In this document: positions 29,216 to 39,670 of the stretch, one piece after another
Position numbering within the stretch: position 1 is the stretch's first letter
Layout of the letters: each line of letters opens with the position of its first letter
Source of the DNA: Saccharomyces uvarum
Taxonomy: Eukaryota; Ascomycota; Saccharomycetes; Saccharomycetales; Saccharomycetaceae
Length of the DNA: 64,000 bases
Assembly: GCA_947243795.1 (NCBI GenBank)
Contig: OX365929.1
Span: 1,178,001 to 1,242,000, forward strand
Reading direction: 5' to 3'
Notes under the pieces: model-generated
Told to the model about the DNA's origin: nothing
What the model saw: the letters and a program-made list of their open reading frames with translations, nothing else
The model's database searches: none
Made by a program: the position numbers and the translations under genes

Positions 29216-29523
29216 TAACGTGTTTGTGATCTTTATTTATTCCTTTCTTTTCAAGAAGTTATATACATGTAAATATGTGTCGAGTCAAATCATACCCGTC
29301 ATACACCCTCACTGAGCATGCCATTACATATGCTAGATATTATGGAATAGTTGATATGTAGACGGTAGTTGTGATTACTAGTACTTTATCTCTTTTGACG
29401 GTATATTCTATCTAATTAGCCTTGTAACGGAATTAAATTAACAAAAGCTCAAGAAAGGATAATTAAGAAAAAACAACGCTTATTTGTATATACTATCAAA
29501 GCAACCGACCTGACGATTTAGTA
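29216..29523. other. MZM1-RSM28 spacer
   Basis: These 308 bp of AT-rich DNA separate two tandem plus-strand genes. I see no further gene or clear motif. Confidence 0.6.
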
Positions 29524-30624
29524 ATGCGATCTTCTATGTTTAAGTGTATAAGCCGTGCCCACTACAGCACAAATGTCACAGAAGACTTCATAAACAGCAT
29601 TTTGGCAAGGGCTCAAGAAGCAACGGCAAAAGCCTCCTCCAATGCTATTAAGATGGATCAGATGAAAGGAAATAGAGCGTCTAATACGAATAGGAACAGA
29701 AACCAGAACAGGAATGACAGGAACTACAATGAAGGTAAAGGTATAGAAGGGAGACAAGGAGAAAGAAACATGAGATTAAATAACCGTGCTCCTAATGGCG
29801 ATTCTACTCACACTAACAGACAGAAATGGAATAGAAGTACCAAAACTTCATTCGTCAAGGATCCTTCCGAAACCACGGTGGTTGTACAACCACAGTTCAA
29901 AAAAATGCAGAGCCACAAAAATAATTTTAAAGAAAGTTCAAAAGTGGAAGATGATTTACTTGACGTTTTCAATTCATCGATGGACCAAAAGCGAAGACCA
30001 AATAATTTTAATAAAAGCACCAAACCACAGGCAAGGTTTCAAAAAAAAAGTCACATTTTGACGGCATCTAAAAGAAGAAATGCTCCAAAACAACAGCAAT
30101 TGCAAAGACCTGTTAAGAGACCTGCTAGTACTGAATATGTCCTACAAGAACCAACACCTTTATCTTTACTGGAATACTCACCTCAAGTGTTTCCAACAAA
30201 GGAATCAAAATTAGTCAACTATACCTTGGATAACTTGAAGAAGTCCAATTACCCTGTTTATAGATCCCCAAACCTGGGAATTCTTAAAACTCACGATTAT
30301 ACTTTGAATACTCCAAATTTCGGTAAATATACCCCAGGATCGTCATTAATTTTTGCCAAAGAGCCTCAATTGCAAAATCTGCTTTTACAAGAAGATTTAG
30401 AGGGATTGGTTAAGCATGTAAAAGGTGAATATCAGCTCTTGAAACCATACGAAAGAAAAGATTTTGAAAAATTAACAAAATCTAAGGATGTTGTGGATAA
30501 GCTCGTAGAAAATAGCCGAATCGTAAGGTTGTCATTACAGTCTGTTGCCATAGCCTCTGGAGAGAAAAATTTGGTATATGATGTTTGTTCTGGAATAAAA
30601 CCAATTTCTGAATTACAACAGTAA
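29524..30624 (+). CDS. RSM28: Rsm28, mitochondrial small ribosomal subunit protein
   Basis: The protein is 366 aa (S. cerevisiae about 361). The N-terminus MRSSMFKCISRAHYSTNV is a basic, Ser-rich mitochondrial presequence. Residues about 50-120 form an Asn/Arg/Gly-rich low-complexity zone. The ordered C-terminal half (PTPLSLLEYSPQVFPTKESK to ISELQQ) is well conserved. Rsm28 is a fungal-specific mitoribosomal protein that promotes translation initiation of mitochondrial mRNAs such as COX2. Confidence 0.95.
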   Translation: MRSSMFKCISRAHYSTNVTEDFINSILARAQEATAKASSNAIKMDQMKGNRASNTNRNRNQNRNDRNYNEGKGIEGRQGERNMRLNNRAPNGDSTHTNRQKWNRSTKTSFVKDPSETTVVVQPQFKKMQSHKNNFKESSKVEDDLLDVFNSSMDQKRRPNNFNKSTKPQARFQKKSHILTASKRRNAPKQQQLQRPVKRPASTEYVLQEPTPLSLLEYSPQVFPTKESKLVNYTLDNLKKSNYPVYRSPNLGILKTHDYTLNTPNFGKYTPGSSLIFAKEPQLQNLLLQEDLEGLVKHVKGEYQLLKPYERKDFEKLTKSKDVVDKLVENSRIVRLSLQSVAIASGEKNLVYDVCSGIKPISELQQ

Positions 30625-30724
30625 ATTAAACATTAATACTCCGTGTTTATATGCTTGTAAATATATAATACATATAAAGTTTCATTTCTACGTTAGAAAG
30701 AAAAAGAACACATGTATGCCCTTT

Positions 30725-33700
30725 TCATTCTTGAGCTTCGAAATTCCGGTTCAGTTCATCAGAGATAGAAATTTGATTTTTTAGTAAGAACTTTCGTAAG
30801 TTAGATTCCTCTCTCTCATCTTGGTACTGAATAATCATCTTTAGAAGTATTTCCGATATTGATTGCATAGGAAAATCAGAAGGTATAGTTTCAAGCACCA
30901 TTAACTGTGTATCTATGTCATCTAAGAGGTTGAAATTTCTTCGCAGTAAATTGGAAATCAATTCAACTGAGTAGTTCAAAGAAGTTATCTCTAGATACTG
31001 TTTCATGACTGCAATCAGATCCGGCTTATCCGTGAATTTTTCTACACTTCTAAAATCATTGAATGATAGATATACTTTCAGTAACTCTTTAGACGAAACC
31101 CACTTTATAAGATCATTGGAGAAGAATAGCAGGCACAATATGTGTTGTCTATCAATCTTTGAAATTTCCCCGAAAGCGAATTTAATAAATTCATCATCTT
31201 CTTTATTTTCTATTTTCAAGTTTTCGCATTTTTCATAGTATGTAGAGAACCTCTCACAGTTCACACTATGTTTTAATTTGATGTTAATAAAACTTGTTAT
31301 ATTTGTCTTGTCATACGCCAAATCTTCCTTATACTCTTTTACGAAATCGTCAAGTATAATCCATATTTTATCTTTGCAGATTATTTCTCGTAATTTTGTC
31401 AAATAATAATTAAAAAGAAATTTTGAATCTTTACTATTTTGAACCCCCAACTCCTCTATAAACGATACTTTCAGAGATATGCCTTCCTCTGGTATTCTGT
31501 CCAAAAATTCATCCTTACTAATGCCAGCAATGTCTAATATTTTTAGAACTTGTTTGATACTATTGCTGTCTGCATTTTCATCCCCTTGTCTAAGGCAGAG
31601 AATAAGATCATCGTTTAGTGTTTCTTTAACATATTCCTTAGAAAGAAATTTTATGTTTTCTTCAATAAATGAAATCAGCGACTTATAATCTTTTGCCCTT
31701 TTCAATAGTTTTGGTGGTTCTACATACTCTCCCTTTTCTTTATGGATATCGATTAGTAATTTTCTTCTAGAAATTTCGTCTCCACGTGAATAAATCTCTT
31801 TAATAATTTCATCAAAACTTTCCTGTTCGAACATATCTATGGTTACTTCTTTCTTTGTCTCCGATTGCAAGCTGAACAAGGTTATATCGAGGGTTTTCAT
31901 TATGTCATTAAAATCAGTTGCTAAAATTCCATTCTTGTCTCTTTTCTTCAGTTCAGATTTTATCATCAAAATCATATTTATGACATTTTCACATTTATTA
32001 TTCAGTTTCAGGCTCTTCAACTGTTCAACTATATCTACTAATCCACGGAAACACCAGATTTCGCTGTAAACTTTCCAGCCAAGTAAGTAGAATAATATTC
32101 TTATATCAATCTTATCAGAAAATTCGCACCACTTTTTCATTACCTCATCTTCTATGTGATCATAATGTAGCATCATTAAGAACAGTAAGAAAGACATTAG
32201 ATATTTTGCTTCGATTTTTTGAAACTTTGTTAAATCCCCTCTTGAAAGTTTTTTCAGTTGATCTTCGATATGATCAATCTCAGACTCATCACAGGATGTA
32301 AAATTTAAGACCATAGGTTTTGGTACTAGTAAATGGATTCCTAGATTATTATAAATGACTAAAGAAGTTTTCTCCTCATAGGACTCTTCAACCAAGGCAC
32401 GTTCTCTTTCTATTCTAAACTTGTTGTCACTATGAGTTAAAGGCTGTAATCGTAACTTATTGGATATTTTCTTTCTGAATTCTTCGGAAGTGTTGGTGTT
32501 CGTGAAAACTTTATCTGTCCTTGAAATTTTCAGATCTAGTTTTGGGTTGGTTATACTTTGTAATAACTGTGATTCACTAGTCAAAGCAGAATATATATCA
32601 ACAGATTGGAACCCCGAATCTACAATTATGTAGGGAAATTCCACGATAACACTTCTTGGATAATTCTTTAGTACCATTGTTCCTTTTATGATATCTCCAT
32701 GATGATTTACTACCAAAGCCATAGCACCATTTTCGTATGATCTTCCTCCAGAACAAACTAGAAATTCGTTGTCTTCATTGAAGTTAGTTATTATAGGTTC
32801 CAGTTCTTCATCGGTTTCACTTATTCGAAACAGAGGAATTACCTGCGATGATTTTAGATTTACGAGTTCATAATTATTTAGTTTTGAAATCATTAATGTC
32901 TGTTCATGTGCACACGCTTTATCTATCAGTTTGAAATTAAAGGTTTTGGCGAGCACCAATGAATTTGCAGATATTTTGAGCAGTCTCACTCCCTCTGCAT
33001 GAAATGCGTATATTCTATAAGCGTTTGAACTTCGAGAAAAATTACAGACAAGGACGTCATTGATACCTCTGAGTCTCACTGTATTGGGTCTTGGCGCAAA
33101 TTCAGGAAGAATAAACAAGACCAATTCATTGTTGCATAGTATCAGCGCACCTTCTACCTTAGGCAAAAGCAAGATCTTGTCTATCTTTGCATTGGACTCT
33201 GCGTCGAACTTTGTTTGGGAGACAAGCATATAGTTTCCACGTTCAAGCTCAAAGTAATGCAGAAGATCACCAGTAGTGGTCCCCAAAAATATATGATTTT
33301 CATATGCTTCACAACATGTGTATGCCAAGTCAGGTGGTAAATTGTCTAATAAGGTGGAGAGTCTGAAAGGACCTTCATTTATCTTGAGTGACAAGTCTTC
33401 TTTCTGCTTATCATTTGTAGACATTCCGTCATCTGTGCCTGAAGTACCTTCCTTTGCGACATCGTCTTCTGTGACTTCTTGTTCTATGTCCTTGTCGAAA
33501 CTTGAACTGTCAATTGATCGAGTTTCCTCTTGAGAGGGTTTGTCAGCTTCTTCTAGAGAGGGTTTGTCAGCTTCCTCTTGAGAAGGTTTATCAGCTTCCT
33601 CTTGAGAAGGTTTGTCAGCTTCCTCTACGTCCTTTTGGTTTGCGCTATGTAAACTTGACTGCTGATTTTCTCCCTTGACGATTTCTTGGTCATTATCTTT

Positions 33701-33811
33701 CGTACCGGTTTCATCGTTTTCTTCATGGGAGGGTTCGATGTCTATTTTAAATTTCCCTTCGTCGTTATCTTGTTCCTTTGCATTATTGGCCTTTATCTTC
33801 TTTTTTGCCAT
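30725..33811 (-). CDS. VPS3: Vps3, CORVET tethering complex subunit
   Basis: The protein is 1028 aa from the ATG at 33811 (MAKKKIKANNAKEQDNDEGK); S. cerevisiae Vps3 is 1011 aa. The frame extends 18 codons upstream, but that start is not conserved. The N-terminal 130 residues are acidic low complexity and include four in-frame 8-aa repeats ADKPS(Q/L)EE. The CNH-like beta-propeller follows (LAYTCCEAYENHIFLGTTTG), then an alpha-solenoid to the end. Vps3 binds Vps21/Rab5 and, with Vps8 and the class C core, tethers endosomes. The N-terminal insert is the main length difference from S. cerevisiae. Confidence 0.96.
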   Translation of the reverse strand: MAKKKIKANNAKEQDNDEGKFKIDIEPSHEENDETGTKDNDQEIVKGENQQSSLHSANQKDVEEADKPSQEEADKPSQEEADKPSLEEADKPSQEETRSIDSSSFDKDIEQEVTEDDVAKEGTSGTDDGMSTNDKQKEDLSLKINEGPFRLSTLLDNLPPDLAYTCCEAYENHIFLGTTTGDLLHYFELERGNYMLVSQTKFDAESNAKIDKILLLPKVEGALILCNNELVLFILPEFAPRPNTVRLRGINDVLVCNFSRSSNAYRIYAFHAEGVRLLKISANSLVLAKTFNFKLIDKACAHEQTLMISKLNNYELVNLKSSQVIPLFRISETDEELEPIITNFNEDNEFLVCSGGRSYENGAMALVVNHHGDIIKGTMVLKNYPRSVIVEFPYIIVDSGFQSVDIYSALTSESQLLQSITNPKLDLKISRTDKVFTNTNTSEEFRKKISNKLRLQPLTHSDNKFRIERERALVEESYEEKTSLVIYNNLGIHLLVPKPMVLNFTSCDESEIDHIEDQLKKLSRGDLTKFQKIEAKYLMSFLLFLMMLHYDHIEDEVMKKWCEFSDKIDIRILFYLLGWKVYSEIWCFRGLVDIVEQLKSLKLNNKCENVINMILMIKSELKKRDKNGILATDFNDIMKTLDITLFSLQSETKKEVTIDMFEQESFDEIIKEIYSRGDEISRRKLLIDIHKEKGEYVEPPKLLKRAKDYKSLISFIEENIKFLSKEYVKETLNDDLILCLRQGDENADSNSIKQVLKILDIAGISKDEFLDRIPEEGISLKVSFIEELGVQNSKDSKFLFNYYLTKLREIICKDKIWIILDDFVKEYKEDLAYDKTNITSFINIKLKHSVNCERFSTYYEKCENLKIENKEDDEFIKFAFGEISKIDRQHILCLLFFSNDLIKWVSSKELLKVYLSFNDFRSVEKFTDKPDLIAVMKQYLEITSLNYSVELISNLLRRNFNLLDDIDTQLMVLETIPSDFPMQSISEILLKMIIQYQDEREESNLRKFLLKNQISISDELNRNFEAQE
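33524..33619 (-). repeat. 24-bp x 4 in-frame minisatellite within VPS3
   Basis: Four contiguous 24-bp units encode ADKPSQEE, ADKPSQEE, ADKPSLEE and ADKPSQEE in the disordered N-terminus of VPS3. Units differ by a few bases, so the array is recent but not brand new. From memory, S. cerevisiae has only one related copy (ADKFSQEE). Confidence 0.9.
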
Positions 33812-34088
33812 TGTTCTGTAAAGAGTGTAGTCACCAAGACGAACAGCTATTTGGTCTGATTGCAAGGCTAGTTTCGGCTTACTGAAGGCGATGATGTGGC
33901 TTAAAAGAAAGCCCTCACATTAACATAAATTAAACTACCTTTTTTTCCCATCGGAACTCTATCTTCAACAAATAACATGTGATGTTAGGAGTTTCTCAAG
34001 GTATATATTTAAAGATTTAAGAGTTTTATCGTTATTGTACATATGTTTTATATATCATCTATTGTGTAAAATTCTATTACTGGAAAAG

Positions 34089-36068
34089 CTATTTCAAAAG
34101 TTTAACCAAAAGATGAGAACCTTTGTTATTTTCATCAGAGGTTATTTTACTTTGAACCTCTTTCAAGTCCTTCAAGAATTGTTTTCCTTCCTTTTGGTCT
34201 TTCAAAGTTTCGTATAGGGCAACAATTGTAAATGAGCTATCAGCGTTGTTAATCCATTCTAACAAGTTGGAGGAATCGATGATTTCATCATATAATCTGT
34301 GGGCGAATGGGACACCTAAACCTTGAACATTCTTCAAAGGTTCAACCTTTCTTTCCTTGTTATTCCATTTACCACCTTGAATTAAAGCCTTCAATAATCT
34401 AGTAGAGAACGCTCTATGTATTGGGTGTGTTTCTTCAGTTATGTCGCCCTTAAAGGTAGTTAACATGTTGTCTAAAACATTTTGGTATTTTTGTTGGTCC
34501 TTTTCATTCAATTGTGCGTACAACTCATCGTTGATCAAAACTTCTGCAACGAATTGGCAACCCAAGTTTTCTGTTAAGATCTCAGCGTAGTTCTTTGATA
34601 TGGTACTCAAAAACATGGGAGCAAACTTGGATAAGAGTTCGTGTCTTCTTTGTAAAGGATCCTTCTTGGAAGTGGCTTCGGATAATTCAATGTACCTTAA
34701 TAATTCATTCTTGACAATAGGCGAGAAATATTTACCGTCCAAACCTAATAGTATGTACAACCATGGTCTTCTACCAAATTTGTCGATTATAAATTCTTGT
34801 AAGTGATCCTTAACAGTAGGACTGAAACTCTTGAATACTAAAACAGTATCATCGACACAATTTAACATTGTAATGAAAACAATATTACCATGCTCATTTT
34901 TAATCAACTTTTCACCATGGTTTTTCAAAGTCTTTAAAATCAATTTTCTTTCCTTGGCATTAGCTTTGGCCATCAAAGTACAGGCAACATCGGAACCTTC
35001 TGGGGTATGGACCAATTCAGCAAACTGTTCATGAAGTAGTTCAATCATTTCAGAAATTTCTTTTTCGTTAGCGATCTTAACGTATTCTCTCATAGCGGCA
35101 TGTAGAATTTGGAAACCAGTGGAACCTTTGTCAATCGATGCGGTAATAGTACCGATTAAATTTCTAGCAATTATATTTCTCTTTTCAACACTACTTTCAC
35201 AAACTTTCTGAATGGTTAAGTCTTTGTGAGTTTCTCTGAAAACAGCATATTCAGAGCCCCAGAATTCTTTGATCATTTGTTGTTTCTGTTCGTGTGTGGC
35301 ATAAAGAACAAATAAATCTTCGACGACATAGGCACCTTCACGATGTCTCATTAATTTTCTTAGTGAACCATGCAACTCGTTTATGATAGCTTGTCTTGAG
35401 GTTCTGGAACCGTAATGTAGTAATTTTACCAATAAGTATTTACCGTATGCAGATGTGGCTAGAACATAAAACTTACCCTTTAGAGAGTCAACGATTTGCT
35501 CACGACGCTCTTTGGAAGAATATTTGACTAAGGTTTGAACAATACGAGAAGCATCGTGCTTTAGGACAAGATCACTGATACAGTCCTTGGACAATTCCCA
35601 AATTTCGTTGGATAATTTCTCACGAATTTGTTTTGGTAAAGGTGGAGTCTTCACACGTAATCTTTCCCAGACAGATTTAATCTGTTGCACTTGAGTACCA
35701 GATCTTCTTTGCATTTTTCTTTCCTTTAGCAGTTTTCTTTGTTCAGTATGGTTACCACCTTCACCTCCATCGGTTTTACTTTTCCCTTCCTTTTCTTCAT
35801 CTTCATCTTCATCATCATCGTCATCGGAAATATCTAGGTCATCCGCCTCTTTATCTTCCTCCATTTTCTCTCCTTCTGGTTTACCGCTGTCCAGATCATC
35901 TAGGTCATCTTCTGATGAAGATAGTTCAGTATCTTCGTTTTTGGCTAGTTCTAATTCTTCATCGGACGAATCGATAGAAATTCTAGGCTTTTTGGCCGAT
36001 TTTTTATCTGATTGACTGACTCCTCTAGCGGAACGCTTTCCGTTTGTTTTCTTAGTTACAGGTGCCAT
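34089..36068 (-). CDS. PUF6: Puf6, Pumilio-repeat RNA-binding and ribosome assembly protein
   Basis: The protein is 659 aa (S. cerevisiae 656). The N-terminal 110 residues are a basic nuclear-localisation cluster followed by acidic Ser/Asp/Glu tracts. A Puf-A type L-shaped array follows from about 130 (QIKSVWERLRVKTPPLPKQI) to 640, including HDASRIVQTLVKYSSKERRE and YGKYLLVKLLHYGS. It represses ASH1 mRNA translation during transport and helps incorporate Rpl43 into pre-60S particles. Codon use appears biased as for a highly expressed gene. RRPE/PAC-like sequences upstream fit the ribosome-biogenesis regulon. Confidence 0.98.
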   Translation of the reverse strand: MAPVTKKTNGKRSARGVSQSDKKSAKKPRISIDSSDEELELAKNEDTELSSSEDDLDDLDSGKPEGEKMEEDKEADDLDISDDDDDEDEDEEKEGKSKTDGGEGGNHTEQRKLLKERKMQRRSGTQVQQIKSVWERLRVKTPPLPKQIREKLSNEIWELSKDCISDLVLKHDASRIVQTLVKYSSKERREQIVDSLKGKFYVLATSAYGKYLLVKLLHYGSRTSRQAIINELHGSLRKLMRHREGAYVVEDLFVLYATHEQKQQMIKEFWGSEYAVFRETHKDLTIQKVCESSVEKRNIIARNLIGTITASIDKGSTGFQILHAAMREYVKIANEKEISEMIELLHEQFAELVHTPEGSDVACTLMAKANAKERKLILKTLKNHGEKLIKNEHGNIVFITMLNCVDDTVLVFKSFSPTVKDHLQEFIIDKFGRRPWLYILLGLDGKYFSPIVKNELLRYIELSEATSKKDPLQRRHELLSKFAPMFLSTISKNYAEILTENLGCQFVAEVLINDELYAQLNEKDQQKYQNVLDNMLTTFKGDITEETHPIHRAFSTRLLKALIQGGKWNNKERKVEPLKNVQGLGVPFAHRLYDEIIDSSNLLEWINNADSSFTIVALYETLKDQKEGKQFLKDLKEVQSKITSDENNKGSHLLVKLLK

Positions 36069-36392
36069 TGCTAGTTAGTGTATTATTACTGATTGGGTTA
36101 TATCAATTAGCTGTAATAAAAAATTTCCAATTCCGAAATATTCTAATTGGGCATCTCATCTCATCTTAGGAAAAAAATTTTCAGTATTTTTTCATTATTA
36201 AAAAAAAAAAAGGCGTTCAAGGCCGGGTTAGCCGATATGACTATATATCATACATACTTGTTTAAACAGGATATTGCCGCTTACTTTTTTGTTAGTTTAG
36301 TAGTGTATTTTTTAATTTTTTTATGTTATTTACTTTTTTATGTATTTGAATATTTACTTGCATTTGTTCTCTTTGCTTCATTGAAAGTTCGG
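36069..36392. other. PUF6 promoter / ITR1 3' region
   Basis: This 324-bp AT-rich gap holds the RRPE-like element for PUF6 and, past it, T-rich DNA at the ITR1 3' end with an A-run near 36200. No ORF is credible. Confidence 0.6.
36170..36182. promoter_or_regulatory. RRPE-like element upstream of PUF6
   Basis: GAAAAAAATTTTC resembles the rRNA-processing element bound by Stb3 (consensus TGAAAAATTTT) and lies about 105 bp upstream of the PUF6 ATG. A CTCATCTCATC tract at 36155-36165, resembling part of a PAC box, sits next to it. Confidence 0.45.
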
Positions 36393-38132
36393 TTATATAT
36401 CTTCTATAATTTCTTCTGTTGGTTCATATTTCAATTGCTGAACTCTAGCAACTTGTTGTTTTCTCTTCTTAGCCAATGCCTTCGACGCTTTGATGTTGAA
36501 CCCATCTTTCAGAATAGTTTGTACTTCTTCGAGTTCCAAGCCTGATAATTCTGGATAACAGAAATAACAGAAGACTACTGATAAGCATGACAGTCCGGCG
36601 AAAAAGGCAAATGTACCTGCGGGAGTAATTTTCTGTAACATAGTCAAAAACGTAGACGCAATAACTAGAGAACCAGCCCAGTTTGTAGCGGTCGCATACG
36701 AAGTCCCGACACCTCTGACGTTTTGAGGAAACAATTCTGATTGTTGCCATGGAACGGTACCGATACCAAGGGCATAGAATGCAGCAAACACAATAATGAA
36801 GATAATAATTACAATACCCCAGGAGGAAAATCCTGTGGCAACAACTGCGCTAGCACCATCGAAACTGATACCTAGGTAATGGAATGCAATGGCGCAGACG
36901 ACCAAAGCCATCGTCATACCTGGCAGGCCGATTAACAGAATGGTTCTACGGCCGATTTTATCTATGCAGAAAAAGGCAACCAGAGTGAAAATGAAGTTGG
37001 TGCCGGAAACGATGATGGAAACTGCGGAGGAGTTTTTGAAACCAACTGTTTCGAAAATGGTACCGGAGAAATACATCAGCGAGTTCCAACCAGTAAATTG
37101 TTGGATTGCTTGTAGCCCACAACCAATGACTAGGGCTCTAAGGTTAGATGGTACTGTGTGCAATTCCTTAATGGTATTCCATACTCTTTCCGGAACGTTT
37201 TTACCAGGAATAGAATGGTTCAGGTTGACGAGCTCCTCCACTTTCCGATCAATGATTTCGTCCGAAGTATCGGTGTAACTTCTCCGTAAGACCTCAGAGG
37301 CTTTCTTCAAATCGCCCCTCATGACGTAGTATCTTGGAGTGTCCGGCAAAAAGCACAGGCATGTGAACTGCACGGCAGTAGGGATCAGAGACAACCCGAC
37401 AAGTATTCTCCAACCATTGTTGACGTGGTTCAAGCCAGCACCGCAGCCGTAAGCGACCAGTTGACCACCGGTTAACCATAAAGAGTTGATAACGGTCAGT
37501 CTCCCTCTAATCATCTTGGGAGCAATTTCGCTGATGAAAAGCGGCGAGATCAAGGAGCCGATACCGACACCGAACCCCATGATTAATCTACCAACAGCCA
37601 TCTGCCAAAAAGTGTGTGCAGAGACTTGTAAGATCGCGCCGATGACAAACATAAGGTTGGAACCCATCAGGCAGCGCTTCCTACCATATATGTCGGCTGC
37701 GGTACCGGCAAAAATACTCGTGATCAGGGCCCCCAAAGATGTTGCTGCGGTGATGATTTCCTTCTCACCATAAGTGAGCACCTTGTGGTCCAAATCGGTG
37801 CCGATCGAGATAAGAGCACTGGATATGTAACCTGTGTCGTAACCGAACAGAAACCCGGAAATGGACGCGACAAACGTCAGTATGATAATAAAGGGCGAAA
37901 TGGACTGGTTGAACGTGATCATGACTGAGGTATCATCCTCGTCATTCACGGGCTTGATCTGGATTCGGTCTTCTTCATCGCTACCGGGCGCTCTCTGTAT
38001 TTCATGCGCCTCGGACGTCACTTTAACCGACTTCACAGGCGACTCATGCTCGTTGCTGAGCACCACGCTGTCGCCATCACTCTCATTCGACTGCGATGCC
38101 TTGGACGTGAAATACGGCAGATGGATTCCCAT
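36393..38132 (-). CDS. ITR1: Itr1, myo-inositol/proton symporter
   Basis: The protein is 579 aa from the ATG at 38132 ([20 protein letters not shown]); S. cerevisiae Itr1 is 584. The ORF stays open 19 codons upstream, without conservation. The cytosolic N-terminus (about 80 aa) is followed by 12 predicted membrane spans of the MFS sugar-porter type. Signatures include [15 protein letters not shown], the DIYGRKRCL loop-2 motif and [12 protein letters not shown] near the C-terminus. It takes up inositol for phosphatidylinositol synthesis. Inositol represses it through Ino2/Ino4 and drives its endocytosis. Two candidate UASino elements lie upstream. Confidence 0.98.
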   Translation of the reverse strand: MGIHLPYFTSKASQSNESDGDSVVLSNEHESPVKSVKVTSEAHEIQRAPGSDEEDRIQIKPVNDEDDTSVMITFNQSISPFIIILTFVASISGFLFGYDTGYISSALISIGTDLDHKVLTYGEKEIITAATSLGALITSIFAGTAADIYGRKRCLMGSNLMFVIGAILQVSAHTFWQMAVGRLIMGFGVGIGSLISPLFISEIAPKMIRGRLTVINSLWLTGGQLVAYGCGAGLNHVNNGWRILVGLSLIPTAVQFTCLCFLPDTPRYYVMRGDLKKASEVLRRSYTDTSDEIIDRKVEELVNLNHSIPGKNVPERVWNTIKELHTVPSNLRALVIGCGLQAIQQFTGWNSLMYFSGTIFETVGFKNSSAVSIIVSGTNFIFTLVAFFCIDKIGRRTILLIGLPGMTMALVVCAIAFHYLGISFDGASAVVATGFSSWGIVIIIFIIVFAAFYALGIGTVPWQQSELFPQNVRGVGTSYATATNWAGSLVIASTFLTMLQKITPAGTFAFFAGLSCLSVVFCYFCYPELSGLELEEVQTILKDGFNIKASKALAKKRKQQVARVQQLKYEPTEEIIEDI

Positions 38133-38361
38133 TGTAGCAGCAATTGCAGACAAAGAAAATATGGAGTATGAGTAACACGGAGGCAGCAAGCTCTTAGTAA
38201 AGTAGCGGATGTAAGTGCTCTATTGGCAAAAAAAGGTCAAACGCTCAAGAAAGATCTCCCCCACAAACAAAAAACCCTTCAGTAAGGATATCTCTGGACC
38301 ACACTCACGCTCTTATTTGTACCTTTTCCATCCGCCACAGCGCGTTGAACTTGTCGAGCAG

Positions 38362-38371
38362 TTTTCACATG
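38362..38371 (-). promoter_or_regulatory. Candidate UASino (Ino2/Ino4 site) for ITR1, copy 1
   Basis: Read on the minus strand this is CATGTGAAAA, 9 of 10 bases of the UASino consensus CATGTGAAAT. It lies about 230 bp upstream of the ITR1 ATG. Confidence 0.6.
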
Positions 38372-38424
38372 CCAGAAAGAAAGCCACTTTTCACGCATCG
38401 GGGCGGGGAAAGTTATTCCCGACA

Positions 38425-38434
38425 CATGTGAAAA
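38425..38434 (+). promoter_or_regulatory. Candidate UASino (Ino2/Ino4 site) for ITR1, copy 2
   Basis: CATGTGAAAA on the plus strand, facing opposite to copy 1 and about 60 bp further from the gene. Confidence 0.55.
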
Positions 38435-38509
38435 TTGAAAAAAAAAAACCGGAGAGGACGGGGTAATCTAATTATACGCGGTTATTACGTTACATAGAGC
38501 AGAGGAGCT

Positions 38510-39670
38510 TCACAGTTCGTCGTGGGAGACAATTCTGTCCATGGCTTCATCGACAGCTCGTTGGATGTCGCTGACGATTGGTACAGACGCTGATGGTTCC
38601 ACAAGGGCGGACGTGGGAGACGTGGTGGCAAGGAATGGCGCATTCAGTACGAGACTATGTGCCTGCGGAGAGGAGGAGGAGCCCGTGTAGCTCTTAACTA
38701 GGCCCAAAGTCATCAGTATGCCCTTGAAAAACTTGAACAGCAGCCACAGGCCGACTTTCACGGGTAGCTTGAAAATACGACGCCAGAGAACCCAGGAGAC
38801 ACAGCACACGAGAAAGCCGAGTGATAAGTACACGTCTCGCTTCTCCTGGTGGGAGGCGTTTTCCAGGACTTTGACCAAGTCGGCCGTTTTCTTGAAGACG
38901 GTTTCAAACTGCGTGTATTTGTCGTCGACCTGCGTCAGCGAGTGCGTTTGGGCTCTCAGCTCGTCCAAGTTTAGGTCGCTTTGTAAAATTCCCGACTGCA
39001 GGATTTGATTGCCTCTCACGAGGTTGTTGGTCAGTAGCTTTGTTTTGCTCAAGAGCTTCTCCTTCGTGCTTGCGTTTTCCATTGACGTGGACGCTGGAGT
39101 TGTCATCGACGACGCTCCGTGGTCGCTCCCCTGATGCATCTTCTCGTAATCCACAGCATGCGACCTTATGGCCCGGTCCCTTTCCTCGTCGTTCCAGGCA
39201 AGGTCGCGTTTATGGTGTTGTCGTAGGATTTCTTTGACCTTCAGGCGGTAGCAGTAAAACCAATCGATGAACTGCAATACGGAATCCAGCTCTTCCATCA
39301 ACTGGACATACAATTCTGCAACCATCTGTCTATCTAGCTTCACAACGTTCAGTTTGTCGCATTGATCGTATTTGGGGCTTTTCTCCCACTGAAGTTTCAA
39401 TCCTGGGTATGTGTACGTCATCTCAACAATACTGCATCTCAGTATCGATTCGAAATCGAGTACTTTGCTCTCTATGGTGCCCAATAAAGCGCAAAACTCA
39501 ACTTCTTCTTCTTCTTCTTCTTCACCTTCGTTGTCGTCGTTAAGCGCAATACCGCCCTTGTAATATTGTTTACCTTCTCCGAATGCCTTTTTACGGGAGA
39601 TCGCGCTCAACTTTTGCAAATGGTCTAGTAGCGCATCCTGTAAAACTGCTAAGTCCTCTAAAAATGTCAT
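38510..39670 (-). CDS. SEC20: Sec20, ER t-SNARE for COPI retrograde transport
   Basis: The protein is 386 aa (S. cerevisiae 383), starting MTFLEDLAVLQDALLDHLQK at 39670. A second in-frame ATG two codons upstream is also possible. A Glu run (GEEEEEEEVE) lies near residue 50. The Sec20/BNIP1 SNARE-like helix is near 215-275 (ALSQ... LDELRAQTHSL), followed by the transmembrane segment VYLSLGFLVCCVSWVLW near 278-294 and a lumenal tail. It ends SHDEL, an ER retrieval signal. Sec20 works with Tip20, Dsl1, Ufe1 and Use1 in Golgi-to-ER fusion. Confidence 0.97.
   Translation of the reverse strand: MTFLEDLAVLQDALLDHLQKLSAISRKKAFGEGKQYYKGGIALNDDNEGEEEEEEEVEFCALLGTIESKVLDFESILRCSIVEMTYTYPGLKLQWEKSPKYDQCDKLNVVKLDRQMVAELYVQLMEELDSVLQFIDWFYCYRLKVKEILRQHHKRDLAWNDEERDRAIRSHAVDYEKMHQGSDHGASSMTTPASTSMENASTKEKLLSKTKLLTNNLVRGNQILQSGILQSDLNLDELRAQTHSLTQVDDKYTQFETVFKKTADLVKVLENASHQEKRDVYLSLGFLVCCVSWVLWRRIFKLPVKVGLWLLFKFFKGILMTLGLVKSYTGSSSSPQAHSLVLNAPFLATTSPTSALVEPSASVPIVSDIQRAVDEAMDRIVSHDEL

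Larger units (their letters stand above)
38133..38509. other. ITR1 promoter / SEC20 3' region
   Basis: These 377 bp contain the two UASino-like sites listed separately, an A-run near 38441 and no ORF worth calling. Confidence 0.6.

Noticed and set aside
36147-36545. 132-codon plus-strand ORF at the ITR1 3' end
   Set aside because: It is Phe/Leu/Tyr-rich translation of T-rich intergenic DNA running antisense into ITR1.
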